Part shown: positions 37,865-50,653 of the stretch, in pieces
Position numbering within the stretch: position 1 is the stretch's first letter
Layout of the letters: every line of letters starts with the position of its first letter
Assembly (NCBI GenBank): GCA_020086605.1
Contig: JACBWW010000015.1
Coordinates: 20,945,819 to 21,009,818, forward strand
Direction: 5' to 3'
Length of the DNA: 64,000 bases
Source of the DNA: Lanius collurio
Taxonomy: Eukaryota > Chordata > Aves > Passeriformes > Laniidae
Made by a program: the position numbers and the translations under genes
Notes under the pieces: model-generated
What the model saw: the letters and a program-made list of their open reading frames with translations, nothing else
Told to the model about the DNA's origin: nothing
Databases searched by the model: none

Positions 37865-38989
37865 AACACATTTTCTTTAAGAGCAGCTGCCTTAGCCTGC
37901 GCTAGACACCCAAGCTCACATGCTGAGAGACCTCATTGCAGTAGTCTATATCATGCTTTTAGCTCTTGCCCAAAAACTGTAGGTAGGGTGCATATGGTGC
38001 ACTGAGTAAAAGCAAGGTGCTTTCTCATGCAGGTGTCAGGGATGTTAGCTGGGAATCACATTTCTTCACTCAAACCAAATTTCCTCACTACATACCCATC
38101 CATATTGCAGATGTGTACACACCCCAGGAAAAGAAAAGAATCCAGGTCCACTGAAGTGCCTGTTAGAGACATAAGCCACAAAAAATTCATCTTCATGGTT
38201 GGTACCTGCAGTGTTTTGCTCCTTTTGAAATCTTCTCCCTGGAAGCTACAGATTTCTCCTCTCTCAGCTACAGATTTAATTTTACTGAACACCAAAACCT
38301 GGCAGCTCCATGACTAGACTCTTGGGAATTGCAGTGGTCTGGAAGACCAGAGATATGACACCTGCCCTCTGAACGTATTTTTTCTTCTCCTTCACAGGAG
38401 CTATAAAGCGTTCTCCTACTCTTGAGTATTAGCAACTGCTCTCATCCATAAAGTGTCAAAAGGCAGCAAGGCAAACAGTTCAGGATAAATCCCCATGCGC
38501 TTTTAAGGGCGGAGTCCTTGAACAATGGAATTTTACATATCTTAGATGCCACAGTGGAATTACACTCCTCATCCTAATGGTCACTTTGTAGCTGAAAGAA
38601 AGGTCCAGATCTATGAAGAAGTATTCAGACCCCAAGTTACCATGCCCTCTTATCTTTCATTACCAGTGCTTTCCCTAAGCACTCTGGGAGCAGTCAGCAA
38701 GGGTTTAGCAGCTGTGGAGCCATTCTCTTTCTGTTTTCTTTCATGGGCATATGTATAAATCAGGGAGGACTCAGTTGAAAAAAGAGAGCATTTACTCAGG
38801 CTTAAAAGCAATGAGACTCTGGCTTCATATGTTCTATTTACTCAGAAAAGTAGTAAACTCTCCCCAGGCATGGAGCTGGGCCAAGCTACCCAGTCCTGCC
38901 AACGCACCGCCATAGAATGAGGGCTAAAATTTGGCTCTAAAAATTTAATCCTAAGGAGTAATTTGATTACTTTTAAATGCAGCTTCGTT

Positions 38990-39420
38990 TTCAATTATTT
39001 TTCTCAGCATGCTCCTTCCTTGCCTCCATCCGGAACTTGAGCTGTGCCATTATGTGCCTGTGCCTGGCCGAAGGAACACGCAGACCTCCGCCAGGCAGGG
39101 GGTCCCAAACCCCGTCCCCCTGCTCGGATGGCACCTGATAAAGGTACCCTCCTCCTGCCCAGTGCCTCGAGGGGCCTTGGTTTAGCCCAGAGACAACACA
39201 AGGCTTGGGCAGCCCGTGAAAAAGCTGCAAATGCTGTCGCTAGGCCGTGATTGTACAGCGCAGAGCAGGGATGATTTCAGCCCCCCACGTTGGCTACTCA
39301 CAGCATGGCACAAGCAGAGCCATGGAGAGCTGCTGGCTCAGGTCCTGGAACAGCATAACTGCTCCAGGGGTATTGCCTCCTGCTCGGAAACTTGCTCACG
39401 CAGTGCAGTCATTACCTCAC
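38990..39420. other. GC-richer patch with moderate CpG content
   Basis: About 14 CpG can be counted by eye in about 430 bases, fewer than in the island at 36.2 kb but well above the background. Overlapping frames on both strands (65-79 codons) are stop-poor shadows. No LTR ends, exon or known repeat could be recognised. Confidence 0.4.
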
Positions 39421-40043
39421 CATGCTGTATTTTGTTTGACAAGCATGTTATATATGATGGAATAAAAAAAGGAATGCTGCTGATGCTCTCCTTATTGGCC
39501 TTATCAGATGACAGCATGCACTTCTGTAGGCACTTGCCAGCACTCAGAAGAAACTGAAAAGGCTCAGCACTTTTCTGAAGCTCAGGACTTAATGCCAAAG
39601 TCAAATATAAACCTAATTGTCTGCATTTTGACACTCAAAGTAGAATATATATGTTAACTTCATGGCCCTTAACTCCTCAAACATCAGTTAAAAATGGGTT
39701 AGTCTGCAAAATGAGAATATCAGCAATTCTTTCCTTTTCTGAGTTCACTCAGATCAGTGCATGGTGATACTTCATACATATAATAAAAAAATCAGGGCAT
39801 GTAAATTAATCCAATGTAACTAAATATTTTAATTTTCAAGTTCTAAAAATAGGCCATGGAAGACAATACAATATTTCTTCAGAAAACTACATAAATATTA
39901 GTGGGATTTTGATGACATTCTTTAAATAAATTTGCTATTGAGGATAATGCCTGAAGTATTAACAGATAAAAGGGCACAAGAATTATGTCAGGAAAATTCA
40001 TACCCTGACTCAGAACTGGGTTGTGAATGTAAGTAAAACGATT

Positions 40044-40060
40044 AAAAAAAAAAAAAAAAA
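40044..40060. repeat. Poly-A tract
   Basis: A pure run of about 17 A is followed by CAACC. No adjacent retroposed body was recognised. Confidence 0.85.
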
Positions 40061-40504
40061 CAACCAAAACCTCTGTGGGATGCTCTAGAAAGCCAATATA
40101 GTAATATTAAGGTATCTATCATAGTTTTACAGCTATTGAATTGCGAACACTTAGTCACACTAATTCACTAAAATCTCACATTGATCTTCACAGAAACTAG
40201 TCAAAGATGAACTATGTACCACGGTACTGCAACACTAAAATGTAATTATTGATCCCTCCCCCAACACACAGCATTTCTCATATATGGTGAGAGTTTTTGC
40301 TTTTGACTCCCAAGTGTTTAGCAGAATCATTTGAAGACTGGCATCCACCCTCTCAGAAAGTCAAAAACAATATACAGCATCTAGTCAAGATGACCTGATG
40401 ATTGGTATGGGACTTTGATCAAGAATTTAGAGAAATGGAAAACAAACACAGCACATATTTCATGGATTCAAATTAGAGAATCATCAATGAAAGACTGAGT
40501 TTTT

Positions 40505-41105
40505 ATCAGAGATCTACACTGATCAGGTTTTGGCCGTTATATGTTCAGCAGCTTTATCAACACTCTGGAGGACCAGAGAAAATCACAATCTAAACCTAAA
40601 AAATGGCTGATAAAAAAGAAAATCACCTGCTAGGTTAGACAAAAGAGGAAAACCTTAGTGCTGTAACACAGCTCCATGTAAAGGAATACATCCAGGAGTA
40701 AAAACTGTAGGACACACTTACAGGGTAGGGGAAATTTACTTAGGGATCTCTAGAAAGCATTTAGGAACAATAGTGGATAAATAACAGTACATGAGTGCCA
40801 GCGTGATGCCACATCCAAAAGAGTCAATACAGTCCCTGGAAGAATAAGTAGGAAAATTTCTGCAGGCATCCAGTCTTCAGGCAAGCAGAAGGGAATTATA
40901 TTAAGTCTGGATTTGGCACTAGAGCTTCATTTTTGGGAGTTTATGCGGAAATACAGTGTCCATGATTCATCAGGGATATTGATAAATTGGAGACGGTTCA
41001 GAGAAAATCAGTGAGAATCATTACAGGGTTGGAAAGCAAGCCTGTAAACTCCAGGACAGCTGTATATCAGTTACTTTAAAAGAGTTTCTTTAGTTAACTA
41101 AGATG
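40505..41105 (+). mobile_element. Ancient decayed CR1-like LINE, 3' half, plus strand
   Basis: Several blocks fall in the correct order for the C-terminal part of CR1 reverse transcriptase and what follows. ATGTTCAGCAGCTTTATCAAC (near 40,541) corresponds to the 'LFNIFINDL' region. GGCACTAGAGCTTCATTTTTGG (about 40,915) and TATGCGGAAATACAGTGTCC (near 40,942) correspond to the 'ALVRPHLEYCVQ' region. GATAAATTGGAGACGGTTCAG with GGTTGGAAAGCAAG (about 40,981-41,040) corresponds to 'LEKVQRRATRMI'. Many substitutions and small gaps destroy every frame. The divergence suggests an insertion much older than the young CR1 copies. Similarity was judged from memory of CR1 consensus sequences. Confidence 0.65.
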
Positions 41106-41879
41106 GAATTACCTCAGGAAAGGTCTGTGTTAGTATGAGGTCAGGCTACTTTATTAAAAAATGGTCTTTTCAATTTTCACTGTCTAAAAAGAAGTTATGA
41201 GTAAAAAGGCAAGGGAAACCACACATTCAAAACATCAACATAATCTAGAATTTGGAAACTTTCTTCCCCTTAACTAAGGATTTGAAACTTTAGAAGAGAA
41301 CCATGCTCCTTACTATCTTTTTTTGCTTTCACAACATGCAACTCCCACTGACCTACATGTTTCTTTAAACCTAAGCAACAAGACTTTCAAAGGAGCCAGC
41401 CCCACAGAAGGCACAAGCTTCCTGTGAGGCTGCCACTATTGCCTCAGTGACACATATTTGGAGCATATTCCCCAGAATGCAGGATACAAGCTGTGAGTCC
41501 CACACCTCTGCCATGCACATGGCAGCCTGTAAATCCCCAGCTCCCATCTATGCAGAGTTCGCAGTCCTAAATAGACACAGCACTTTGCACTGGTCTTTTT
41601 GGAACACTGTGTTATTGATTTCAGTTTTGCATCAGCCTGATTGTAGTCTTACTTGGGCCATAGTTTCTTAGGCTGCTTACAAGAATGACACAAAGCCTTG
41701 ATGCCACATCCTTTGCCTCCTCACAGTACCCCCTGGAGGTGCAATGCTGCTCATCAAGGTCTTGTTTCAATAGGATTTATTCTTGATGTTTACTGTCATA
41801 TCACTGCAACCTCTTAGTGCTGGAAAGATCTTTATGCTCTCTTAAGGTACAGAAAATCAGCTTGTTAGTCTCTAATTAC

Positions 41880-43050
41880 CTTTCTCTTTTTAAAAAAAGG
41901 TAAGAATTATGTCCATCCTCTTGCATTCCTCTGGAATTCACCCTTCCCTACAGAGTGTTAATCACTACCCAGCAACAGCTCATCCTAATCTCTTAAATAA
42001 GCCAAGGGTACGTTTCAGCCAGCCTAGGGACTGAAGCACACTAACTGTATCTAAGTGTTACTTGACCTGATCTGTGACTATATGGCCAGAGTTCTTGTCC
42101 TCTCATTAACTGCTGTTAATCGTATCAGAGATGCAATTACAAGCTCATTACTTTTTAACATTAAAAAAAGGAACAAGGGGAATGTTTCTGCTCCTGCCTC
42201 CATTCGGCAAAAGATTGTATTTTCCACTGTCTCCCATAAGGGAACTATAGTTATAGAAATATTATGTTGTTTCTTATGTCCATCACTAGTTGTAATTCCA
42301 TTTCTTCATTAGTCTTTCTGATCATGTCTATGCATGGCCATGCATTATTTTACAGCCTCCAGCACCTTGTTTCTGCTTAAGTTTTCTCTCTGATTTTCAT
42401 GTCATTCAGTAGCTCCTGGTGTTGCATTTTGGTGTTTTACTACAACCACTCTATTTTACTTGCATTGGGATGTATCGTTTTCTGGTTGACTTTTTGTGTT
42501 TTGTCCCTGTCACGATCCGCTATGCAAGGGATCTTTGGATCGTCCCTTACAGTCCCCTTAGAAACTTCCAACTCTCCTCTTTGTGTTTGTATTCCTCCCT
42601 ATGAGAACCTGCCAAAGAACTTCTCTGGGTTTACTGAAGTTCACTTCTTTAGCTCTCTGTTATCATGAAGCATGCAAATCCTCAAGCCATCACTACATCC
42701 AGGCTTCTGTAGGACATGAGCCATTGATCTGTCATGTCAAGCCATTGCTGGCACATTATATCCTCTGTCTCTTCCAGAAATTCCCTTTCTAGATGCAGTT
42801 CTTGGCTAACACACTGGTTCCTCCCTCCTGCTTCTTCTCCTCCCATGCCTTACTGTAATCCCCCATAGGTGTCATCAGCATGATCTGAACATCTACCACC
42901 TCAGCTAAATGAGGGACTATATTTGTATTAGCTCCTGGCAAGAGTAATTTATTAAATTCTAGAAGATCAGCCACTAGAGGGAATCTAACACACCCTGCAA
43001 GCATGTTAAGCTCTCTCCCTTTGATCCCTTCCCTTTTGCACAGTGGCATT
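41880..43050 (-). mobile_element. Ancient decayed CR1/L3-like LINE, endonuclease to RT start, minus strand
   Basis: Read leftwards, the minus strand begins with an endonuclease remnant. The frame 43,049-42,789 contains IMLMTPMGDYSKAW, which matches the conserved CR1 'LMGDFNHPDICW' endonuclease motif. The plus-strand blocks CATCACTACATCCAGGCTTC (about 42,687) and GTAATCCCCCATAGGTGTCATC (about 42,856) are the reverse complements of known CR1 blocks. Near 41,930-41,970 the CCTCTGGAATTCACCCTTCC block corresponds to the 'GEVPEDW' stretch at the start of reverse transcriptase. The roughly 950 bp between these motifs is about right for CR1. Stops and indels are frequent, so it is long dead. The middle part (about 42,000-42,600) is assigned by position more than by similarity. 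Confidence 0.6.
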
Positions 43051-43598
43051 TAGAATGGCTTTAAGCATAATGAAAATCTACTTATACCACTTCTGATAGA
43101 CAACAACTATTTGAGATGTCTGTTCTCTGCAATGAAAATATCTTCACTGAACTGCACCTGCTGTGGGTTATCTCTGAGAGTCTATTTCAGTGCTAAAATG
43201 AACACATATTAACATCCTCTCACTGTCTCCCTGGATGCAGTTCTGTGCCTCCTAGGGCTCAGTTGTCCAGGCATCCCTAATGAAGTGACTTACACAGAAG
43301 CAAAAAACCAAACTATGTCACAGACTAGCAACTTTTGTTGGTGTGTTTGCATCCTAATGAGTTTACACCTCCTGCTACATGAGGGAGAACACAGTAACAA
43401 ATCCTGAAGAAGATGGGAATGTCTGCAGCTGGAAAGAGTGAAAAAACACCAAGTGATTTCCTTAAAAATGCCTTCTGCTGAAGACATTAACAGGGCAAAC
43501 AGGTAGGGAGGGAGAGCATAACACACAATGTGGATGGCACATGGATGGACAGCTTTAAAATCTCAAAGTGATTTGAACATTTTTCTGCCTTGAAAGTG

Positions 43599-43615
43599 AA
43601 AAAAAAAAAAAAAAA
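43599..43615. repeat. Poly-A tract
   Basis: A run of about 17 A is followed by GAGAAAGAG. It lies just before a possibly conserved segment and has no visible retroelement body. Confidence 0.85.
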
Positions 43616-43619
43616 GAGA

Positions 43620-43970
43620 AAGAGCCCCTTTAAGTCCTACTGACACACTGGAGCTGGTAAGTAACTGCACCCTGTGGTTCGCATTACTTTTTTATGTGTT
43701 CCTGTTTTTATGGAGTGCTAAATGGCTTAATTACATTTTACTGGTTTATTCTGCTCACTTGCTCATATCCTCATTAATCTGACACACACTGTTTTTTTCC
43801 CCAAAATCGAGAATACACAATCATTTTTGTGTTATAGTGTCTCCATGTATTTGCAACTGTCTGACAGGTCTAATGTGGTTGGATTTGCTATTTATTAGGA
43901 AATTATCACCTCTGCATAAATGTGCAAGTTATGAATAAAAAGCATAAACTGGGCAGACTAAGCTCTTCAG
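43620..43970. promoter_or_regulatory. Possible conserved noncoding element
   Basis: The segment is free of recognisable repeats and contains a RUNX-type TGTGGTT (43,673-43,679), a homeodomain-type TTAATTA (43,727-43,733), and further ATTA cores within about 300 bases. The call rests on motif texture only. AT-rich DNA produces such cores frequently. Confidence 0.2.
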
Positions 43971-44332
43971 CAGCACATCAGGATCCCAACTGATTTAAGT
44001 ACTTGGTGGTGCTGGTGGAGTGGAAAGGATGCACTGTTCAGTCTAATTATCATTATCTTACTTTCACATGAAGAGACAGATTGCTAGTGTTCACCCAGAT
44101 AATTTTCTAGGCCATAACTGCATACCTTTCAAGCTTGATCCCCCTACTATTTGACCCACAGCAAACATTGTAGGATATCTGGTTCTGCTAAATAAAAAGC
44201 AGAGGTGTGGGGACTGCAGAGGTCCCTGATCACAGCCTTTGCTGGGAGGTAGGTTTTGTACAGCAGAGGGATGTTTTCTAATGTGTCCAGGATGATGCAT
44301 CTTTAGGTTTTTGTGCTGCAGATAAGGGGAAG

Positions 44333-44365
44333 TTGACTTGTTTTGACTTATTTTGGATTATTTTG
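44333..44365. repeat. 10-bp imperfect tandem repeat, three units
   Basis: TTGACTTGTT, TTGACTTATT and TTGGATTATT follow one another, then TTG. It is a short minisatellite-like array with one or two changes per unit. Confidence 0.7.
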
Positions 44366-44399
44366 TATGAGCTATGATGCAGACTGAAAGGTTCAGCCT

Positions 44400-47300
44400 C
44401 ACAGAGATCAAATACAATGCCAGAAGATTTGAGAATAAGTTGGAGAGCTTCCTGAGGTTGCGCCCGTTGCTTTCCCCTATCCCTAAACAGCATTCACTCA
44501 TTATTTCACCTATTTAAACCAAGTAGAAATAGGAACTCGGCACTTGTAAGACAGGCAAAAAAACCCAAACAAACCAGCTTTTGAAAATCTGCATCTCAAT
44601 TAAGTGGTGTTCAGTAGAGACAAAAGGACTTGATTAAATTTAAATGCTGAGGAGAAGGGGTGTTCTGTCATGTCTCCAGTTCCACCCTTGCAAAATGGTC
44701 CTGCAGGAAAGTTGTCAAAACCTGCTGGTCATTCCTGGCAATAGAAAAACTCAGAGAGACTTTTCTGAAAGTAAAATGTCATGCAGCAAAGACTTGGGAC
44801 TTTACTAGAGGTACTCTATCAGATTTTTATGTGATGGTTGTCTACCCATATCCCTCTGTTTTGCAGCAAGATGGTCTACAGTTTATAAGCATGTAAAACA
44901 CATGAACAGGATTTCTACATCGAGTCGTGTGATAAAATCTAAAGACATTGCTGATGACTTAACATGTCCTAAAAATGTTATATGCACTACTGTTACAAAT
45001 AACCCTACAGGCAACTGCAAGTAAAAGTAATGGTCAAACTCCTTTCAAACTGTCTTGCCCTTTTCCTTATCTTTTTCTTCGCCTGTGCTTTCGTCTGCAG
45101 TGAGCCAGCAGTACACTGGAAGGCAGTGCTTACCTGAAATAGCTGTCACAGAGATTTGAAATTGAAACTGGAGATGAGTCAAGGAGAGACAGGGGTGAGG
45201 GCAGAGAGGAACTGGATGGGCAGCAGCATTCAAACACAAATCAGGGCAAAAGGCCTATCCGTTACCCGAAGAAGGCAACCTGTTCTAGGGATCTGCCAAA
45301 AACTCAATGGTTTTGTATAAGACATTGCAAAGAGACCACAAAACCGAGTGTCCTTTTAAACAAGCCATTGAATCTCAAGTAACAGGTTTACATTGCATGA
45401 TTCAAGAGACAGAGACTATGATAATGTAAAAGATTACCAACTTCAGGTTAGAAAGATACGCATCAGTCTTTTAAAACTAACAAATAAAATGCATCTCCTT
45501 GCTAAATTGTGGGGTTTTTTTCTGATTGCTAAATTTATTTCTTCTGCTTTTTTTTTCTTCAGCTATATTCTTCCCTATCCTTTTCTTCTTTTCCCTTTTT
45601 CTTTTGAAAAAACTCAGTTTCATATTTTCTTCAATCTGATTATATCAAAATGAAGACTGATTATTTTTTTCTACTTTCTGCACAGCTTGTTGGCTAAGGT
45701 CTCAATCCTGCAAACTTTTTTGCACAACATAGCTCCAACTTCAACTGTCAGTGAGCTGAACATCCCATGTAAAAAGACTGAAAGGCTTGATTCTGCTCGG
45801 GTCACCCATCCATTTTGTCTCTCCTTCTATATACTTTTTATTGAGATGTCTCTAAAATAGTTGCCATGCACACAGGATTGGTTATTTTCTATGGAACTTC
45901 ATCTAAAGCAATAAAAATCGTAGGTGGTTGTTCCCACCAGCTCGAGAAAGGGTGCCTCCTGCTCTCACACACAGTAACTTCAACTGATAAATTATTTAGA
46001 AATAAAAGGGAAAAGAAATATGGAAAACAACGCAATTAAATGGCCTTATGGCCTTAGCTCTTCTGTTTTAAAAACTTGAACTCCTCTCATTTGCAATCAT
46101 CACGTGAGATCAAACAGAAATAAAACTTTTCCTCTTATTTTTTTACATTAAAATGCTCAATATAGATCAATTGCAATAATTCATAATTTAAAACTGAAGC
46201 CCACCACATTTGTATCACTGCAGGAGGTAGTCTTCCTGCAAAAGCACTCTCATACAACCAAAACTTCCCAGCTGCATTAATAGGGTATTCTAAAGCAAAA
46301 CACAAGAAAGTGATTAAAACAAAAAGGCTCAATACAAGAATGACTGTGTTGGATCCAAGACAAAGTTTATCTAGTGCAGAATCCCCAAAGGTTTATTCAG
46401 TACAGGATCCCATGTGATTTAATAAATTTCTGAGACATCTTTCCTCCATGGTACTTCTTCCAAGATGGTGAAAACAGCATAGAAGGGAAAAGGAAGAAGA
46501 AATGGAAAGTTATTTCCATGCAAAGCAGTTGCAAATTATCACTTTTCAAAGTGCCCTTTTGCACCGCTTCCAGAGGGTGATCCCATTACAGATGGTGTGG
46601 AGAATCTTGAACTAGGCTTTATTTAACCCTGGGAATGGACTGAGACTACAGAGGCATCAAAAGGTTGCTAAAAATTTAAAGGCAGCACTTTTACAGCCTT
46701 GCTGATTATACAAAAAACTTTGAGAATCTAAGTTAGGTGCATCCTAGCATATTTTATACTTGTTCTTAAGTACTCAAGGAGTACTAAGAACCTCATTTTA
46801 TTTAACCTGGTCCGACAATATTAAGGGCTTGAACACAAAGACCAACCCCCTCCATGCAGACACCATCATAACAAAACATGTTTGTGTGCAGGAGCACAGT
46901 ACAGTACTCCTTTCTCATCACAGAATAGTTTGGGGAAAGTCCATGGTGGGGCACATTCTCCTGTTTCGCTTCCTAAAACAGGCTCTGAAGCCGCTGCACC
47001 AGGAGACCATCAGACATCTGCACAAATGGTGTCCCATTCAAACTGTACCACTAATCTCTGAACCTTGCCTCTGACCAGGGAGGTCATTCCAGCATTTACC
47101 ATGGATAGGAAACTCAAAAATATTTCTGATGTCACAGCTGGGTCCAATCCACTGATTTTTTCCCTATAGCTTCCCTGAAACCAAAACTCTGGACTTTTCC
47201 CACATCAACCAAACTTATTCTGTCTTTTACTCCAGTTTTTACAACATAGTTACATCCCAAGGTGAACAGAGAAACTTTCAATCAGCATTTTACAGCATAT

Positions 47301-49380
47301 GGGCATAAACAAAAGAAACAAACAAATAATTTGCTCAGTTTGTGCTTTTTGAGTTAGAATTATTATTTCACATGTATCCTGATACTTTAGGATTATCACT
47401 TAATTAGGTACATATAAATAGAGTAAATAATTGGTGCAAGCCCCATTGGAGACTTCCTTTGGCTCTAAGATGGATCCCCAAAAGAAAGTCTGGCAACCAG
47501 AAAAAGACAGCTCTAACAGCCACCTGCTTTGGATCTGGCATGAGTAGATGGACAGAGGCTTTCAGTCTCTTTCAGGATGCTACCCTGCACAGTAGGGTAT
47601 TAACAACAGCAGCTGTGGTGTCAACATGGTTTTTTGGAGTGCTTTCAAGCCTTTTTTCTTCTCTTCAGAACGTGTACTTTTCAGGAGCTAGAGATTAATT
47701 TCAAGAATGTGCACTGTACCAAAGGTTTCCTTCATGCTGTATACACTTGCAGTAGGATATTATTTTCACATATGTTATGACAGAGTGCAAGCTGCAGATA
47801 CACTGTTCTTTCCAAAACAAAATTGGCTCCCACATGTGCAACTTCATGAGTAAAGGTGCATCCAGACTCTCAGCACAGCAACATTACAGCTCCTTTTCTA
47901 GGGTTTAGGAATGTATTTTCTTTCAAACAGTCATTTGCACAGATACAAGTGGATTTTTAACAATGCACAGCTAAAGGAATTTTCCCTACTGGCCTGTTGT
48001 AAATGGCTCTACAAGGCTAGTGGTTAGAGTATTTAGGAGTACTTCTCTGGGCTCTCCTGGTCTGTGGCAGCCTTAGGAAGTGAAGTCCTGTGACTGTCAC
48101 TACCCTCAGAGGTAGCTGGAGTGGCTGACAGGTCCTCAGCCTTCTGCCTTAGGAGATACCTTTTATTACCTTTTACTACTCATCAACAACCAAATTATGG
48201 CCAAAAACAGGCAGGAAAAGAGATAACATGTCATTTCTAGCTCTGTAGGCACCCAGTCCCTGAGGTGTAAGGGTAAACCTAGATGTACAGTGGAATGCAA
48301 TTGAATGGGATTAAGCTGGACCCTTCTGTTTTGCACTGTAGTGCAAACACAGGTGAAATTTGTAGTGTCAAATGAGTTTTGTGATTCATTCTATTCTGTC
48401 ATGACATCCAAGGCTGAAGGAATGTAATACCTGTGGATCAAAACATGTAAGAATACTTGAGGGAGCCCCTGTGAAATCAGCCTGATATGTTTCTCACCAT
48501 TTTACAGGACAGAAGGATGGAGGTGTACAAGCACATAATCACAGTACTCCCAGAAATTTTCTTAAATCCATCTGCTTACACGATATGGAATTTTTCATTT
48601 GAAAACTTCTTAACACCAAACAAGAAATGAGGGCTGCTGAGGGCATTATGTAGAATACCAGGGCCTTGTAGTGTGACCCTGAGTAAGCCAGCACTTGCAG
48701 ACTTTCCATGTGGATGTCTGTGTCTGTGCCCACAAAAGAGAAGTGCACACGTCGGTGGCAGATCAGACATCTGCCCGGCTGCGAGTCATGTGAATCTTTG
48801 GTCTCTCAAACCCACATAATTTCAGCACACAATTTCCCTTGCACAAATGTTTGCAATTTAATTGCGAAAGTCTGGCTCTTGGTATTTTGTGAGTGAGGGA
48901 TATGACACTCACAGATGTACCAATAACATTGGTGAAGGCAGGAAAAAATGGAGACAGGGAAAACACACAGCAACCTGTCAGTTTTTGTGGAGGTGTCAAC
49001 CCCCTGCAACAAGTTTTGGGTTTTAAGAGAGCTTCTACAATACTAGAAAAGTCCTGTATGAAGAAGCTGACAACCATCATAGAAATGGATTTTAATTGCT
49101 CTGTTCACTGTATTTTAGTATGATAGCAATTTGTGTGCCAGCTAAATGCAGTCTGAATTGAACAGTGCCCTGACAGAAACTGCCAAGGTACTAGATCATT
49201 CTGTGCAAATATAGGTATTCAAAATTAGATCAGGATATTTTTGACACTTGCTCTCTCTCAGCTTGCTAAACCAGTGCTAATAAAGAGTTTTGAAATCCTC
49301 TCTGCAGCACAGCATCTAAATCACAGAACGTTATTTTATTTTCCTTAAATGAGCAGTTAATATTAGCCACCCAGGACAGC
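44400..49380. other. AT-rich unique DNA, no gene seen
   Basis: No gene, RNA gene or recognisable transposon was found. A pyrimidine-rich stretch lies at 45,541-45,606. It resembles a splice acceptor tract, but no exon follows that I can recognise. Frames up to 105 codons lie on mixed strands. Confidence 0.5.
46351..46405. repeat. Imperfect tandem duplication of about 28 bp
   Basis: GGATCCAAGACAAAGTTTATC...GTGCAG is followed directly by AATCCCCAAAGGTTTATTCAGTACAG, which keeps the order ATCC, AAAG, TTTAT and TGCAG/TACAG. A third partial start, GATCCCATG, follows. The similarity is modest. Confidence 0.45.
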
Positions 49381-50226
49381 AACCCTTGCAAGCTCTCCTT
49401 GCTGCCCCATCCTTCTCTGCTTCAGGCACAGAATACCTGCTGATGCACTAATGCAGCTACAGAGGAGACACAGGAGCACCCCCACGAATGCGCCGCGCAC
49501 CATTTCCCTCCTGTTGGCGCATCCTCTGCCAGGCAAATGTGAGAAGTGGGTACAGCATCAAGATTTGCGCTGCCAGTTTCCCTCCTCCACCAGCTGGGAA
49601 GAGTGAGGGCAGGGGCAGACGGAACCGAGAGGCTGGTATTCATCTCCCCAGCAACAAACCTGCCACTTGGCCGACGTTCCACTTGAGTGGCCTGCCGGGA
49701 TGGAGAGAAGCCTGGCCACTCTCCGTGGGGGCCCGCTGGCCACCACTGCTCCACTGAACTGTGGGCCGCTTCGCTGGTGCGAAACTGAAAATTAAAACTG
49801 CAGCGAACTCTTCTCTAAGTAAACTGAATTAAGTAGCAGGCAAGAGCACCTCGGAGCAGCTTCCTGCGATCAGAGCACTTAGCTGGCATCACTGCTGATA
49901 AGGAAGCGCAGGCGGCACTGCTTTTCATTCTCCCTTTGTGGGCTTGATCTTATTACAGAAAACAAATTTACCAAGCATGAATTATCGCTAAAATTCTTAA
50001 TGCTCTGGCAGAGAAGAAAGCCTGATGCAGATGCCAGTAAATATGCACGTCTGTGGATGAGGATGCCTCTCCTCGGCACACTGCACTCCCAACTTTTGGC
50101 TATGTGCTGCTGCTGCGAGAATTATTCCAAAGATGGGCTGCAGAAAAAGGATCAATTAATCTGCTGAGCGAGTTTTCGAATCCATTCTCAATGCCGCTGA
50201 CAGCCGGAGACCCCCTCCCTGTGCTT

Positions 50227-50236
50227 GGTAATTACC
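50227..50236. promoter_or_regulatory. Homeodomain-type palindrome GGTAATTACC
   Basis: A perfect 10-bp palindrome centred on TAATTA, the core recognised by many homeodomain proteins, lies inside the CpG-rich island. Binding is inferred from the motif only. Confidence 0.35.
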
Positions 50237-50567
50237 CCAATATTTCCTGCACGCTTGTTTAAACGGCTTACACTTGGGCTGCCTGTGAAGAGGAGCTCTC
50301 CCTGTGCCGATCTGAGGCCGGGCAGAAAGGCAGCTTCCCTTATCGCTCCGCTTCACTCCATCTGCAGCCAGCGGGGGGCTGCCTGATCGTCGGCCCTGGG
50401 ACAGGGACGAGCAGGCTGGGGGACGCTGATAGACGTGGCACCAAAGGAGACGGGGACTTTCCTACCGCGCTGGTGCCGCAGAAAACTCATCACGCTCTCG
50501 CTGTTTCAAAGGCGAGAGAGGAGCCCCTTTAAACCAGAGGCCTGTCCCTTAATTATACAAATGCAGC

Positions 50568-50575
50568 GATCAAAG
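50568..50575 (-). promoter_or_regulatory. TCF/LEF-type site
   Basis: GATCAAAG is the reverse complement of CTTTGATC, the core TCF/LEF (Wnt effector) motif. It lies at the right edge of the CpG-rich island, next to TTAATTATAC and GCTTTAATTG. A single site is weak evidence. Confidence 0.3.
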
Positions 50576-50653
50576 TTATTATCTGTCCTTACAAAGGCTG
50601 GAGCTTTAATTGAATGGTGTGTTGCTACCTTTGAGGGAAAGTGTTCAGTACTC

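Larger units (their letters stand above)
49400..50600. promoter_or_regulatory. CpG-rich island with developmental motif content
   Basis: By eye there are roughly 45-50 CpG over about 1.1 kb, against a background almost without CpG. The island alternates GC-rich runs with AT-rich, motif-dense pieces. These include a homeodomain-type perfect palindrome GGTAATTACC at 50,227-50,236, ATCAATTAAT at about 50,150-50,159, and a TCF/LEF-type GATCAAAG at 50,568-50,575 within a CAAATGCAGCGATCAAAG context. This texture is typical of promoters or enhancers of developmental regulators. Open frames here (for example 49,422-49,754 minus) overlap on both strands and match nothing known. Whether it is a promoter of an unseen transcript or a distal enhancer cannot be decided from sequence alone. 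Confidence 0.5.

Noticed and set aside
42789..43049. 86-codon minus-strand frame as a host gene
   Set aside because: Its MGDY-containing stretch matches the CR1 endonuclease, so it is a dead transposon remnant.
45541..45606. Polypyrimidine tract resembling a 3' splice site
   Set aside because: The downstream frame is short and featureless, and no matching exon could be found.
49422..49754. 110-codon minus-strand frame
   Set aside because: Lies in the CpG-rich island with similar-length frames opposite it. No recognisable domain.
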